A DNA stretch of 64,000 nucleotides from Nageia nagi. Taxonomy: Eukaryota; Pinophyta. The stretch is taken from contig JBITNC010000001.1 in the NCBI GenBank assembly GCA_050084985.1, positions 212,722,001 to 212,786,000 of the forward strand. The letters are read 5' to 3'. Below the pieces are notes generated by a model. It saw nothing but the letters and a program-made list of their open reading frames with translations, had not been told where the DNA came from and made no database searches. The position numbers were made by a program, and so were the translations under genes. Positions within the stretch are counted from its first letter, which is position 1, and every line of letters starts with the position of its first letter. This document shows, piece after piece, positions 46,358 through 57,850 of this stretch.

Positions 46358-47715
46358 TCCTTCTTCTTCTTTAGGTACTTGCTGAAGCTGAAATTTCCAT
46401 ATGAACAAGTAGATAGAAATAGTAAATGAGCATCTCGATTTATACTTTTTAAATACAAGTAAAAGAAACTCTAAACAATTATATAAATATATATGAGAAA
46501 AAAATAAATAACAACAATAATATTTAACAACTAAACATAATGTTATTAATGATATCCCTAATTTAAGTGTCTAGAGAAAGATGTCCCTACTGGAAATCTC
46601 ACTGACCATCTCTAGCAGCAGAGTAAAAATATCCCTGATGCCAGGCCTGGAATTTGACGTCCTACAGACTGTATTTGCCATTTCAAGATGTAAAAATACA
46701 GTCTTAAATCTATATTGACCGTAGATTTTAACTTGTTATTTTCTTTTAAACTGTAAATTATACGTGTGAATATTTATAAAAACCGTATATAGTATATTAT
46801 TTTTTATACGAATTTCTAATATTATAAATTTTTATAGTTGCTACTGTAGTATGCTACGACTGCTGGGTCCTTTAACTTCTTGATTACTGCGGGTACTCTT
46901 CAAGTACTCCCATGAATTAAGTTGTGCATAGATGTTCGGGGCTTTTTTTAGTAAAAGGGCCCATTAACTGTGCTCAAGTTCTGTCTTTATTCCTCCGAGT
47001 TCACCATCATTGTCCTAGCAGGCACGGCCATGGATTTCCTTGGATTCAGTCTCAGATTAAGATTCTCTTTCCTCTGAATTATATATATGTAAGATCATAC
47101 ACCTGATCGTCCCTTTCTTTTTCTTTTTATGGGTGGGTGTTTTTCTTTTTAGCTCTTTAGTTTATATTGGTAGGGTTTTTTTTGGCTTTTTGATGTTGTG
47201 TTTTGAAAGTGGTCGAGATCTGAGTTAATGAATTGAATGTGAATATGCTTGCAGGAAAGTGCGGGTTGAACTTTTTGATTTGATTTAAAGCCATATTACG
47301 ATCATTGTTGATTCAAGAGAGAAAAGGAAGCCCCAAGATGGAAAAGCAGTCAAGTTTAGTGCAAAGAGATGTGACCTACAGATGAGTTTGCCTTCATCCA
47401 TCTTTCTTTCCGATATGATGTTTTTCACAGTTTTTTAAGTGAATTGCAAGATTCACTAGCTAAGAATTATAAAATTTGGAGCACCCCTATAGCTTAAAAC
47501 TGACGGCCACACATGGGGGCTGTCAATTTGCTATTTTTCTCTATGTAAGATGTTTTTCTGAGTTCGTCAGATAAATTCTAATGCTCCTTTGCTGAAGATT
47601 CTAAACTTTGGAACACCTTTTAAGCTTATAAGTGGCGTACGAGGGGTTTTTAATTTGCCAATTTTTCTTCGGGTTTAGCTTTGGATCTTGATCATGGCAA
47701 TTTTTTGTAATATGT
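46358..47715. other. 5' flank of UBA3/ECR1
   Basis: Should hold the UBA3/ECR1 leader and promoter (minus). Around 46600-46700 the composition is less AT-rich than the surroundings. No TATA box can be assigned with confidence. 46900-47715 has no supported gene and may already be repeat DNA leading into the LTR of element H. Confidence 0.4.
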
Positions 47716-48522
47716 TGTAATGTCCTCATTTTATTTTGGCATTGTAAATATTGTAAATTTGCATTTAAAGGATGTAGTTGTGTCTCTAGGCGAAGGATGT
47801 CCACCATCTTGAATGAGTTAGGAGTATTTTGGCATATTTTATTGTCAATATATGGCTAAGTTGGTGTGTTTTTGTAAGTCTTATTGTCAGTATATGTCAT
47901 AGTGGAGTTAGTTGTGAAGTTAGGAAAGTTTTGTCGCAAAGATAAGGCATTCTTAAATGCGTTTTGCATTGTACACGATTTTTGGCATTTGTAACTGCCC
48001 TTTTGGTATTTGTAACTGACTTGGCTTGATTTTGATGAGTCCAAGGTGAATGTATCTTTTGCACATTCAATCACTCACTTGTTAGATTTGGCCAATGTCA
48101 CTCTTGTTCTCTAGATCAGAAGCCTCAAGCTTTCGTGCCCTTTGGTGGAGCCTCATCAAACCCATGTCAGTCATGGAGCCTCATCAAGCTCTTGTGCAGA
48201 CCTTCAGTATTTAGTTGTGTGGGATTGCAGCCTTAGAAGTGTGATGTCAGGCTTGGAGTGACAATTTGAGTCCGTGGAAGCACTAGATCTAGCCAATAAG
48301 GTAGACGTTGAGCCCTTTGGGCTCTTGTTTTTGCATTTTGATCCTTTGATAGTGTTCGTCCAGCCCTAGAGGGCCCTTTTGGATGCTTGTTGAGCATTGT
48401 ATTTGTCCCTTTGAGAAATAATAATTTCAGTTATGGTTTCTTGGCATCCATACTTGGCTTGTTTTGCATTTTCTTGATATAATTTGTGATAATTCCTAAT
48501 TTTTATAATTTGGGATATTACA
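47716..48522 (+). repeat. Probable 5' LTR of element H
   Basis: Begins TGTAATGTCCTC and ends GATATTACA just before the primer-binding site. It contains an AATAATAA signal at 48418. About 807 bp. No second copy is in the window, so the start is inferred from the TG and the typical opening. Confidence 0.5.
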
Positions 48523-48524
48523 AA

Positions 48525-48537
48525 TGGTATCAAAGCC
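48525..48537 (+). promoter_or_regulatory. Primer-binding site of element H
   Basis: TGGTATCAAAGCC, one mismatch from the common initiator-Met site, two bases after the LTR end. Confidence 0.75.
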
Positions 48538-48559
48538 AAGATCTGGCCAACCTGTGAGG

Positions 48560-49337
48560 ATGGAGGAGAGAATAACGGAAGAAGATCAGCAGATTGAAAC
48601 TTTGTTAAATATTGTGACCAAACTTCTAGAAGATGGGTCTCCAAACCTAGCAAGAGCTAAATCTATCATGAATAGAGACGATGGAGAAATATCTAAACGT
48701 CCACCACCTAAGTGTCCAACCCCTTCACCTTGGCCGTGGTTTGAGGAGGTAGGAGATCTGCATTGGAAGGCCAAAACGAATATGGTAAAGATCCCAATAT
48801 TTGATGGTAAGGGTAAATTTTCAGTCCAAGCTTGGTTGCACAAATTAGAATCATATTTTATGTTGAATCCCATGTTCAAAGAAGATGCTATCAAGATAGT
48901 CGTTCTACATCTGGAAGGAGAAGCATGGGAATGGCAGTATCATGAAGAGCACAATCGAGATCATTCTTTTGACCAAACGTTTGAAGATTTTAGCCAGAGG
49001 ATCCTGAGTCGATTTGATCTCAAAAGGGAGGATGAATATTTTGGCCAACTAATTGTGCTAAGGAAAAAAGGCGATGTGGGAGCTGGTGATGTGGGAGCTT
49101 ACATTGAAGAATTTCTGCAAGGGTGAGTGGTATAACTGAGAAACCATGACATCACTGTTTATTGAAGGGCTACTAGATCCTTTGAAGGGAATAATTGAGG
49201 CCTTTGCACGCACATCTCTTCATAGTGCCATCTGGAGAGCTCAAATACTGGAGAAATCATTCAAATATGAGGCAATGTCACAAAGGATCCATCACAATCT
49301 GAAAGACAAGCAGAAAGGAGAGAAGAAAAATAGCTAG
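48560..49337 (+). pseudogene. gag: gag of element H
   Basis: Starts MEERITEEDQQIETLL at 48560, 23 bases after the primer site. The capsid core reads IPIFDGKGKFSVQAWLHKLE, YFMLNPMFKEDAIKIVVLHL, EGEAWEWQYH, then FEDFSQRILSRFDLKREDEY, ending near 49126 at a stop. The frame resumes at 49146 with SLFIEGLLDPLKGIIEAFAR and QILEKSFKYEAMSQR, the usual C-terminal gag helices. One frame break near 49126-49140 separates the halves. No zinc knuckle or pol follows, so only the 5' part of H survives. A short duplication (gatgtgggagctggtgatgtgggagct, 49072-49098) adds GDVGA twice. Confidence 0.8.
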
Positions 49338-49689
49338 ATCTGGAACAAAACAGTAAACAGGCTAGGTCAATATTGAACTTCTCTAATGAGGTACCATCGG
49401 TAGTCACTGACTTCTCTGGCTCAATCTTCTTCCCTTACATCTCAGAGCTTGCCCCTACCATTTTGATATTTGATACCCCAACGAATTAGAAAAGAGAACA
49501 AATTTGTGACGTGAAAATGAAGGTGAACTCCCTTTTCTATAGGCAATTTCTAGAGTTTTCCATAGAGAAAATTGGCTAGCTTCCTAGGGATGTGTGCCTT
49601 TATGGATGGATGCTACTTTAGAGGTAGGTTTGACACTTGAATCGAGGTTGGCGAGCTTGAGGATGTATGAGGAAGGGAAACCATCAACC
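49338..49689. other. Noncoding remainder of element H
   Basis: No RT, protease or integrase motif seen. Leads into the 72-bp repeat array. Confidence 0.4.
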
Positions 49690-50690
49690 TGTAGGCATCA
49701 CTAGGACGATTTGGGATCCTTCATCTTTGAAACCAAGGCGCTTGGGCCAGTGTGCATCACCAAAAAAGTCAAAAACTTGTCTTTTGAAATGGTGCACCTG
49801 AAATAGGTAACTTCCTAATTTGAGTGCATGCTTGAGAAAGACATATATTTGTCTTTTTTGCTCATGCATTGACCTTGTTGTGTGATTCTCGCTTGATCTT
49901 GGTGCTTCTAGGGCCAGGACTTAGCCAAATTTTCACTTAAAACTGCCCCGTAAGGTCTCCCAACTTGTGTGCACCCTCCAGAAGTCATGTTTCCATCTTT
50001 TTTGCCATGCGCTCTCATCTTTTAGCAATGTTCAGTTGATTTGAATGATTCGGAAGCCCATACTTCGTCATTTTTCCACCTTAATCGATCCTGGAGCTCT
50101 CTTTCCTTGAGCGCATATTTTAAAAAGTCACAATTTTGTCTTTTGAGGTCATGCGCTTGGACTAGGAGCATCTCCACTATGAGCGCATGTTTTAAAAAGT
50201 CATAATTTTGTCTAAGGTCATGTGCTTAGATTGGGAGCATCTCTACCTTGGGTGCATGTTTCAAAAAGTCATAATTATGTCATTTTGAAACATGTGCTTT
50301 TCCCCTAGGGTAACTTTGAGCTAGTTTTGAAGTCTCATATTCATGCCTTAGTCGTTTTTGGCATGCCAAATCCATCCTAGTGTTCTCCTAACTTGGGCGC
50401 ACGTTTTGAAAAGTCATGATTTTGTCTTTTTTAATCATGTGTTTGACTGGGAAGCCTTCTGAACTGAGTGCACGTTTTAGAAAGTCATAATCTTGTCTTT
50501 TTGAAACATGCGCTAGCTTCCTTGTGCAATCTTGAGCCAGTTTTTGATGTACTAGAATCATGCCTTAGCCAAATTTTCATGCCAAACTCACCTAGAAGGT
50601 CCCTCAAGCTAGGTGCATATTTTAAAAGATCATAATTATGTCTTTTTGAAACATGCATCATCTTCCTTTTTACCCTATTTCTTAAGTGCA
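49690..50690. repeat. Degenerate 72-bp-period array with 46-bp hairpin-capable cores
   Basis: Eight cores of 44-46 bp share the form gYgcatgttt-aaaaagtca-taattttgtc-ttttgaaacatgYgc, whose ends are inverted. They lie at 49752, 49823, 50111, 50183, 50252, 50397, 50468 and 50613. Their start distances (71, 288, 72, 69, 145, 71, 145) are all close to multiples of 72, so an array of about 12 or 13 units is implied, some of them too decayed to see. 72 is divisible by three, and the minus strand has open pieces with KRQxYDFLKHALKLG-like repeats, so a 24-residue protein repeat is possible. Confidence 0.7.
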
Positions 50691-51087
50691 CTTGAAAAAA
50701 AGACTGAACTTTGACACTAACACCTTTTGAGGCAATCAAATATTTCAAGCTCTATGACTTAGTCTCTATCTCACATTGTTCCCTAGACTCTCCTATCTTC
50801 CAAACTTACATAATTTTGGATATCTTCAAATATGGGTTCATCTTGACTATGACTAGGAGGGATGTACAACACTTGGTTCTCAGTGGGGTTTCGAATGAGT
50901 ATAACAAGACTAGGTGAAATTCTGGCTCCTAGTGATCACGACTCAGCAAAATGTTGGATCCTCAAAATTGCAAATTTTGGGGAGTGTTGTGGCGGCACAA
51001 CAACATTCACTATCAGTAGGATGCAAAATTGCTTGTACAGACATTTGTATCAATACAATATACTTATTTGAGTTAGTTCAGTTGTGT
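50691..51087. other. Flank between the array and the Mutator-like element
   Basis: No gene recognised. Several overlapping short open frames on the plus strand are not convincing. Confidence 0.4.
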
Positions 51088-51096
51088 TTATTTTTT
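51088..51096. repeat. 9-bp target duplication of the Mutator-like element, left
   Basis: TTATTTTTT, identical to 62417-62425. Low complexity lowers its weight, but the length is right for Mutator. Confidence 0.75.
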
Positions 51097-51250
51097 GGGA
51101 AACTTATTAAAATACCCCTGTAAGTTCATGAAATTACCAAAATACCCTTATAAAAATTACCAAAATACTTTTAAAATTTATTAATTAAAAAATAAAAAAT
51201 ATTTTAATACTCTGATAAAAAATAAAATAATGAAAAAAAATTTAAGCCTT
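51097..51250 (+). repeat. Left terminal inverted repeat of the MULE
   Basis: Pairs with 62260-62416. Internal sub-repeat attaccaaaata occurs twice. Confidence 0.8.
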
Positions 51251-51568
51251 TAACACTTCATTTAATTCATTTAAATTTTATTTTTGTTTGAATTAAAAAG
51301 CCTTTTTATGATATTAAGCCTTCTTCATACAAAAAGGGTGGGTAGAATTTGCACACCCCGTATAACATACCACCGACAATACAAAATTTTCAACTTTTCA
51401 AAAGATACCGACAAATAAAAAAAACCACTATTGTCAACAGAAACCGTTACCACCAACACAAATCTCAAAGTTGTTTAAATTTTTTAATGTAAAGTTTTTG
51501 TAATTTTTTTAACTACATAAAACTATAATGGGTAGAACCTAAAAAAATAACATTATTATTATTAAAAT

Positions 51569-52287
51569 TGTAAACGCCTAAAAATGATTTATTATTTATT
51601 TAATAAATCATATTTAGACTTCCTAAATGACTTATTGCAATATAACAAATGTTAAGACAGAGTTGATATTACAATGCAATGCCATGTGTTATATTAAATG
51701 TTATATCATTTATCATAGTTTATATTTTAAAGTGTCTTGAATACAACAATGATTATATTATTGCTAGAGGTCGGCCTTCACTCCTCTCTATGTCTTTGCA
51801 AGCTATATATGCAAGTGGAATAGGTTGACCTCCACAAATCGAAACTCTTTGATTTGACAAGATCTCTGATAGGTGGTTGTCTTCCGCAATCTTCATCAAG
51901 CAACGGTGTCTTTTGACGCCACCTATTATGAGAAATTGTTATACTCTAAGCTATGAAACTTTCTATCTTTGGTGCACTACATAATTCTACGTATTCAACT
52001 TTACTAACAGCATGTGTCTTGAGGATCGAGGGTTCCAAATTTTGGTGGTCAAAGCTATTGATTCATGCATGCGAAGATCCATCACGAGCTCACCTTAAAT
52101 CCGATCCCAATTCTTTGAAGATCAATTGACATTTACTTTTGAGGATTGTACATACATTTCCTATCAAGTTCATGGTTTTCATGTATATTTGTTGTAATTG
52201 ATATAGTGTATATATCTATCTTTTCTTATATTGTAGATCATTTTATTTATTGTATATATTCGTATTTTGCAAAATTTGAGGTCTACA
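51569..52287 (+). repeat. Left LTR of element C
   Basis: 719 bp, TGTAAACGCC to GTCTACA. Aligns with 59863-61978 outside the insertion in the latter. Confidence 0.9.
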
Positions 52288-52351
52288 TTTTGGTGAACCC
52301 GACATTCTTACACCTCTAGATTCCATTTTAGGGCATCCCTTTTTAGAAGTC

Positions 52352-54680
52352 ATGAATCCATTCATGTTATTATCTCTTCCCTTACCCGAGGTGCTTAGTG
52401 TAATAGCTAAAGAAAATGATAAAACTAAGGATTGTTCTACCTATCTTCAAAAAACGAATTTGACTTAAAAACAACCCAAGGTTTTTAGAAGTAAGGTCCA
52501 TTTTAATGAGATCAGGAGAAGTATTAGGGTTAACCTTGATTTACCTATGCAAGAGCCTGATCCCAATGATAGAATGGATACTGATGAGGATAATGATACT
52601 AAATCTACAAGTTCTAGCAAAAGAATGGATATTATTGGACAAACACCTAATAAGATTAATATGTCTTTTATTGATTAGGATTTTGATAATGTAAGTCTGG
52701 GAAGCCATGGTGATACTTGTGATAGTGATGCTAAAAATTGAAGAATTAGACAGAATTCCTAGCCATGTTAGATCAATAAAGGAATTGCTATCTAATAAAG
52801 AAAAGTTGGAGTATTATCTTACTAGCAATGCTGAAGAGGTTATAAATATTCTAACAAATTATGAGTTATTAGAAGCGGGTACTGAAACTCCACAATCCTC
52901 GGATAGTTTGTTTTCTTATGAAAATGCAAGGTCCGCTAAACAGAGGGCTTCTATCATCAATAAAGATGTCGTTAACAGCATGGACTATGCGCATGCTGCT
53001 AACAACATGGAAGCAAAGGAAGTTGAACCTTCGAAAAGGTGATCATTGAGGATGCCGATGAGGAAAGTGAGGCAAAGTCTGAACCCCTGGTAACCCATTC
53101 TGAAGGTCATGGTCTAGGTATGCTTTCTAAAAGTTCTCATAGAAATAAAAAGAAGGGCATTTTGGTTGATGATGAAATTGCAGAAGATGTTGCTAAACAA
53201 GTTTCTACTATGATTAATAATGCTTATGCACATAATCCTGATTGGTCAAAAGAAAAGCATGAAATAAAAGTTAAAGCTATTTTTGAAGCTCAAGAAATAT
53301 ATTACTTTCAAAAGGCTAATGAGGAACAACAATTACACTTTATGTTGAAATTTATTGATAAATTTGAACGCGAGAGAATACATAGGATTGGACCATTTGC
53401 ACCACTAAAAGAGGTTAAACTTAGAAGGGAAATAACAAATAAACTAAACTCTCAAAATAGCAATGAACCACCACAAACCCCACCACCAACCCTAAAGATC
53501 ATTATATCTATAGGGAATAAGCCTATAGTGCAAAACCAACAACCAAAACAACCTTCTATAGTGCATAATAATGGAAAGACAAAACAAAAAAAGATTGAAA
53601 ACTTAGAAAAAAATATGAATATGGATGATGATGATGATTTCTTATGTTGTTTAAAGCGTCCATTGACTGATAGAATTGTTTCTAAGTTGTTTGTTGGTAA
53701 AACAAGTGAAATTTATGAAATTTGATAGTTTACAAGATCCAAAAATGCATGTTTGAAAATTTCAAGAGAAAGCTATTGAATATATTCATGATAAGGATAT
53801 GCTTGCAAAATTGTTTTCAAGTAGCTTGAAAGATGATGCATTGAAATGGTACTTTAGTCTTCCTAAAAAGAGTACTGATAAGTATGAGGATCTGATACAT
53901 AAATTTTTGAAAAACTTTAGATATAATATCACAGAAAAAGTTCAATTCAAGGATTTGTGTAAAATTAAGCAATTGCCTAATCAATATATGTCTAATTTTG
54001 TGAAACTATAGAAACAAATTGCAAATAAAATCTTTATGCTTGAACAAGATTTAAATAATACTTTTGTAAATGCTTTGTTGCCTATGTATAAATTACGAGT
54101 TGTATCTAACACTGAATTGACATTGGCTAAAATGATAGATATTTTGCTTAAAAAGGAAGATTGCATCAAGCAAACTTATAAGCAATGTTATCCAACATTT
54201 CAAACATATGAAAAGAAAAATAAAACTCAAGTGGATGAAAAAAAAAAAGAAAAATTTCAAGTGTATGCTACAACTAATGTTGATAGAAAACAAACTAGAC
54301 CTCAAAGGAAGTTTACTAAGTTGACTGATACTGTTGATAATATTCTTAATGTGTTATTAAATGAAGAGCTTATTGAGCTTCCACCAATGGTTCAGCATCA
54401 TTTTCCTAACGATGTTCCTAAAAATTATAGATATGAGAAATTTTGCAATTATCATAGGATACCAGGGCACCTAACAAAAAATTGTAGGATCTTAAGAAAT
54501 ATCATTCAGGATTTTATTGACAATAAAGCAATTTGTATGGATGATAATCCTCAAATAGAAGAAGGGTATGTACATCTTGATAATAGACAGTTGGAGATAT
54601 TTACCAAAGACAACTCAACAGCCAAAAGGCCTCATTGGTTCAGTAAGTACTTCACATTGTATGAATTATTATTTCTCTGA
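52352..54680 (+). pseudogene. gag: gag of element C
   Basis: The start is MNPFMLLSLPLPEVLSVI, followed by an acidic, Ser/Asp-rich N-terminal region broken at several points. A 228-residue open piece (53039-53725) contains AYAHNPDWSKEKHEIKVKAI and a coiled, charged stretch, FQKANEEQQLHFMLKFIDKF. The capsid core lies at 53725-54170: LFSSSLKDDALKWYFSLPKK, then DLIHKFLKNFRYNITEKVQF and TFVNALLPMYKLRVVSNTEL. At the C-terminus (54430-54490) is FCNYHRIPGHLTKNC, a zinc-knuckle variant with His in the second position (C-x2-H-x4-H-x4-C), as in Tat and Athila gag. It has several stops. This is the only sense gene. Confidence 0.8.
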
Positions 54681-55577
54681 CAGGAATGAATGCAGAAAAC
54701 ATTAGAAGCAAGCAAATAAGATTTGCCATGAAGCGGTAACAAAACGCACTAGTGAAGCTTACAGAAGGAACGTTGCTAACGACGTGCAAGACTATCTGTA
54801 CGCTGTTAATGGTGTAAATTATAGCACCAGAAAGTCACTTGTTTTTGTACTCGCATCTGCAAAATATGTATGGGTTGCCAAACCATCCTAGGTATGCAAA
54901 TTTATTGCTTAAATTGAAAATATCGAAAATTGTAGTGTGTTATAGGTAGGTCACTTTATGCATGGTCAAAGGTGTATTTTACATTGTCGTAGTAGTAATG
55001 TGATGGTTTCATGTGTATGCTGGGTAAATTTTGGTCCTTACCCTCATACATTTTTTCTGAAAATTCTTCAAAACCCACACCATTAACAGCATGCGACTGT
55101 TTTTACACCATCAACGGCATGCATTCACAGGACCAGAATAAAAAACAATAGTATATCTTGTTTCCTTGTAGTCTGCTAAGATGTTTTAGGAGGATATCAT
55201 CAACTCTTGCATTCGTTAAAGAAGAAAAACTCTCTTAGGTTCATGATTGCTTGCAAATAGGGAATGATTGTTTGTGTTTCGTTCATTTTTGAGTTTGACT
55301 CGAAAAATAAAATTGAATGTTGCTAATGCTTTGGGTTTGTTAGTTACGTTCATAGGTTGAATTGTCATTTATATGTGATGAAGTTGCAAATGAAAATGTG
55401 CAATGGTGTATATGGCTTGTTGATTACAATTTTTGAAACTTGTACTTTGAAATTTAAATTGTAAATCATTTAAGTACAATTATACAATCAAGTAAACCAT
55501 TCATTCAAAATACACAAAGTAATAAAAATTGAACATGCATTCAACATTGTATACAAAATTGGGAGACAAAAAGAATC

Positions 55578-55578
<1 letters not shown>
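54681..55578. other. Noncoding part of element C after gag
   Basis: No pol motif in any frame. Carries several copies of a ttaacRgcRtg motif (54770, 55083, 55113). Confidence 0.5.

Positions 55579-55638
<60 letters not shown>
55579..55638. repeat. (AT)n microsatellite
   Basis: An AT dinucleotide run of about 50-60 bp, just past the 3' end of the antisense PMD gene. Confidence 0.95.
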
Positions 55639-55640
<2 letters not shown>

Positions 55641-55672
55641 AAATGGAGTGGATCTATGTCTCAATGTACAAA

Positions 55673-57850
55673 CTAGTGGCATGCACTACTGCCACTACTT
55701 CCCGCATCACTACGTCGAGATACCCTCTTAGAACCACTACTTTGTCTTGAAATAGACATCCCACTCAATATTTCACTTGAACTGATACCATGAGAGCCCA
55801 ATATTGCCTTGGCTCTCTCATATTTCCCCCTAAGCTTCTCTATCTTGTCCATGAGCTGCTGGATAAAAGCCCACTGCTGATTGGGTGGAGGCATGTCCAC
55901 CCTCTCCTGTAACCTCTTCAACGACTCATCCATAGATGTAATCTGAACGCCCCTAGCCGCGAGTGTGGATTGAAGAGCGGATAGCTATGATTCCAAGTTT
56001 GGAACCCTAACCTCAAAAGGCTTTAGCCTCTTAATCTCTACCTCTAGGGTAGCAATCAGAGTAGCAGTCTCTCATGTAGAACACATAGAGGTCATATGTT
56101 AGTTTTCCATAGCATATTAACCAAAAAGTCAAAAACTTATAAAAATACAAGTGTGTCATAGAGTGTTACCTGTTGCAACAAGTGGTACGGCCTCAACCAA
56201 AGCCTCTAGTCCTAGTGCTAGTACGGAGGGCTGCTCCCACATAGGAATGTCATGCATCGGGTTGTCAATATTTTGTTCATCCTTGTCGGAAGAACCCTTC
56301 GAGGGAGCAGCAACCATCTTCTCATCATCATCATCAATGCCCAAAGGGGTTGGTCTCACAGTCTCCCACCATGCCATATACCCCTCACTGTGCTCGGGGC
56401 CATGGAATTGGGCTCTACAGGATCCAAGGTCCTTGGATCCTCCTAGGTAGTCTGCCATCCAAGCATGATCTGTGTCCCTAGTGGGGTGTCCCTCTCGACT
56501 CTCTATCAAATGTAGTACACAAGGGCAGGGGGAATGCCCTGTCAGATCCCAAACTGCCTAAGTACTTTCTAAGGTAGGTATTGCTCTACGAGCTTCCTCC
56601 TACTCTGGAGAAAGCAAGGTTACTTCACACATGCAAACTGGTGGGCGTCTTCATCCCAAACATAATCAGAATGAGAGACCCATACTAGGTCCTATGGCTG
56701 GAGTCTATCAATCTCTCACCTCCTCATCTCTAAAGTGTGTGGGTACCTGTACCCACGAAGCCTAAACACCTAGCAAGTCAATGCAATGTCTGTTAGGTCC
56801 TCCCTGGCCCTCTACAGTCCAACCGGCTAAATCACAGCTATCTTCTCGTAAGCCCATATTTGCAGTAAGCCAGCATGAGCAATAGTGATGTTGAATTTAT
56901 CAACACACAAAATTGTGTAAATCCCTGTAAGTTAGGCCAAAACAATGGGCGCCCAAGTAAAATGTGTGCCCCTAGCACAGATGTCCTGCACGATCCATAC
57001 CATCCCCAACGGAAATGCCAAACTACTCTTGTCCAAACACAACTAGGTGCAAATAATGGAGGCCATAAAAAGCCTCAAATGTCTAATCGATGAAGCAAAC
57101 TTGCACATGTCGTGCAAGTGGGAGACCCTATGCTCCCAATTGCAGTCCTCCTCCCTTGTCAACCACATAGCAAAACTCTGTCTATCTTCATTCTTTGAAA
57201 TCTCAACATGGTGAACCAGCTGACCTCGAATGTGAATACCCCAAATGCGGTAAACATCCAGCAAAGTCATTGTCATTTCACCTGGGGACAGGTGAAAGTT
57301 GTTTGTGTCTTGGTCCCAACGCTTAGCCAAGGCGGTAAGGAGTGGAAGGTCATGTTGGACATGACCAACAATAGCTAGATCATTCAAGCCTGAATGCATG
57401 AGGATGTCATCCTCATGGTTCGTCCAGGGCCTACCCTGGCCTTCTCCAGTTCAGCCGTGGACATGGCTCCACCCCTAATGTTAACTTTTCGATCCTGCAA
57501 AAAACCAAATCCGTATTAATCATTGTGAAAACTCAAAATGCACGAAAATGAGAACCAAAATGACTGTAAATGCTAGTAAAATCAGGAGCAAAATGAAAAG
57601 GAAACACAAAACAACCTTGCAGTGGGCAAACAAAAAAGTAAAACGAAACCCTAGGGTTTTATAAAGCGAAATTTGCAAAAAAATGCAAAGGAAATGGAAA
57701 ATGAATGAAACTTACCGCATGCTCAAAGGGAAGGCTACAAAGATACTCCGCCATGTGACCTTTGCGCCTAGTCAAAGGCCTCTCAACCGCATGCCATGCA
57801 TCATAAGCCATGTCAGTAGATAAGTAAGACAAACAAGCAATCAGCAACAA
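55673..57850 (-). pseudogene. Plant mobile domain (PMD, MAIN/MAIL1-like) gene, antisense in element C
   Basis: PMD proteins include host silencing factors (MAIN, MAIL1) and many transposon-borne copies. Reading the minus strand: MAYDAWHAVERPLTRRKGHM (57780-57850); a GTAAGT donor at 57714 and a TTTTTTGCAG acceptor at 57496, suggesting a ~215-bp intron; then LNDLAIVGHVQHDLPLLTAL, NNFHLSPGEMTMTLLDVYRI and WGIHIRG (57200-57390), the core PMD signature; WAYEKIAVI; KVLRQFGI, stop, QGIP near 56540-56570; and HSEGYMAWWETVRPTPLG (56340-56400). A second possible donor, CAG|GTAACA, is at 56171. The C-terminal exon (55673-55933) forms a coiled coil, LKRLQERVDMPPPNQQWAFI, and ends Ser/Arg-rich. Stops and frameshifts make it a pseudogene. 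Confidence 0.75.

Noticed and set aside
49752-50658. Regularly spaced palindromic repeats resembling a CRISPR array
   Set aside because: Plant nuclear context, repeats are degenerate and the intervals between cores are themselves related, so they are units of a tandem repeat and not unique spacers. No cas genes.
55529-55750. Plus-strand ORF over the (AT)n run at 55579-55638
   Set aside because: Same artefact of a dinucleotide repeat; its 3' end is the shadow of the antisense PMD gene.
56151-56450. Plus-strand ORF of 99 codons, Ser-rich
   Set aside because: Mirror of the minus-strand PMD C-terminal region, which has the recognisable motifs.
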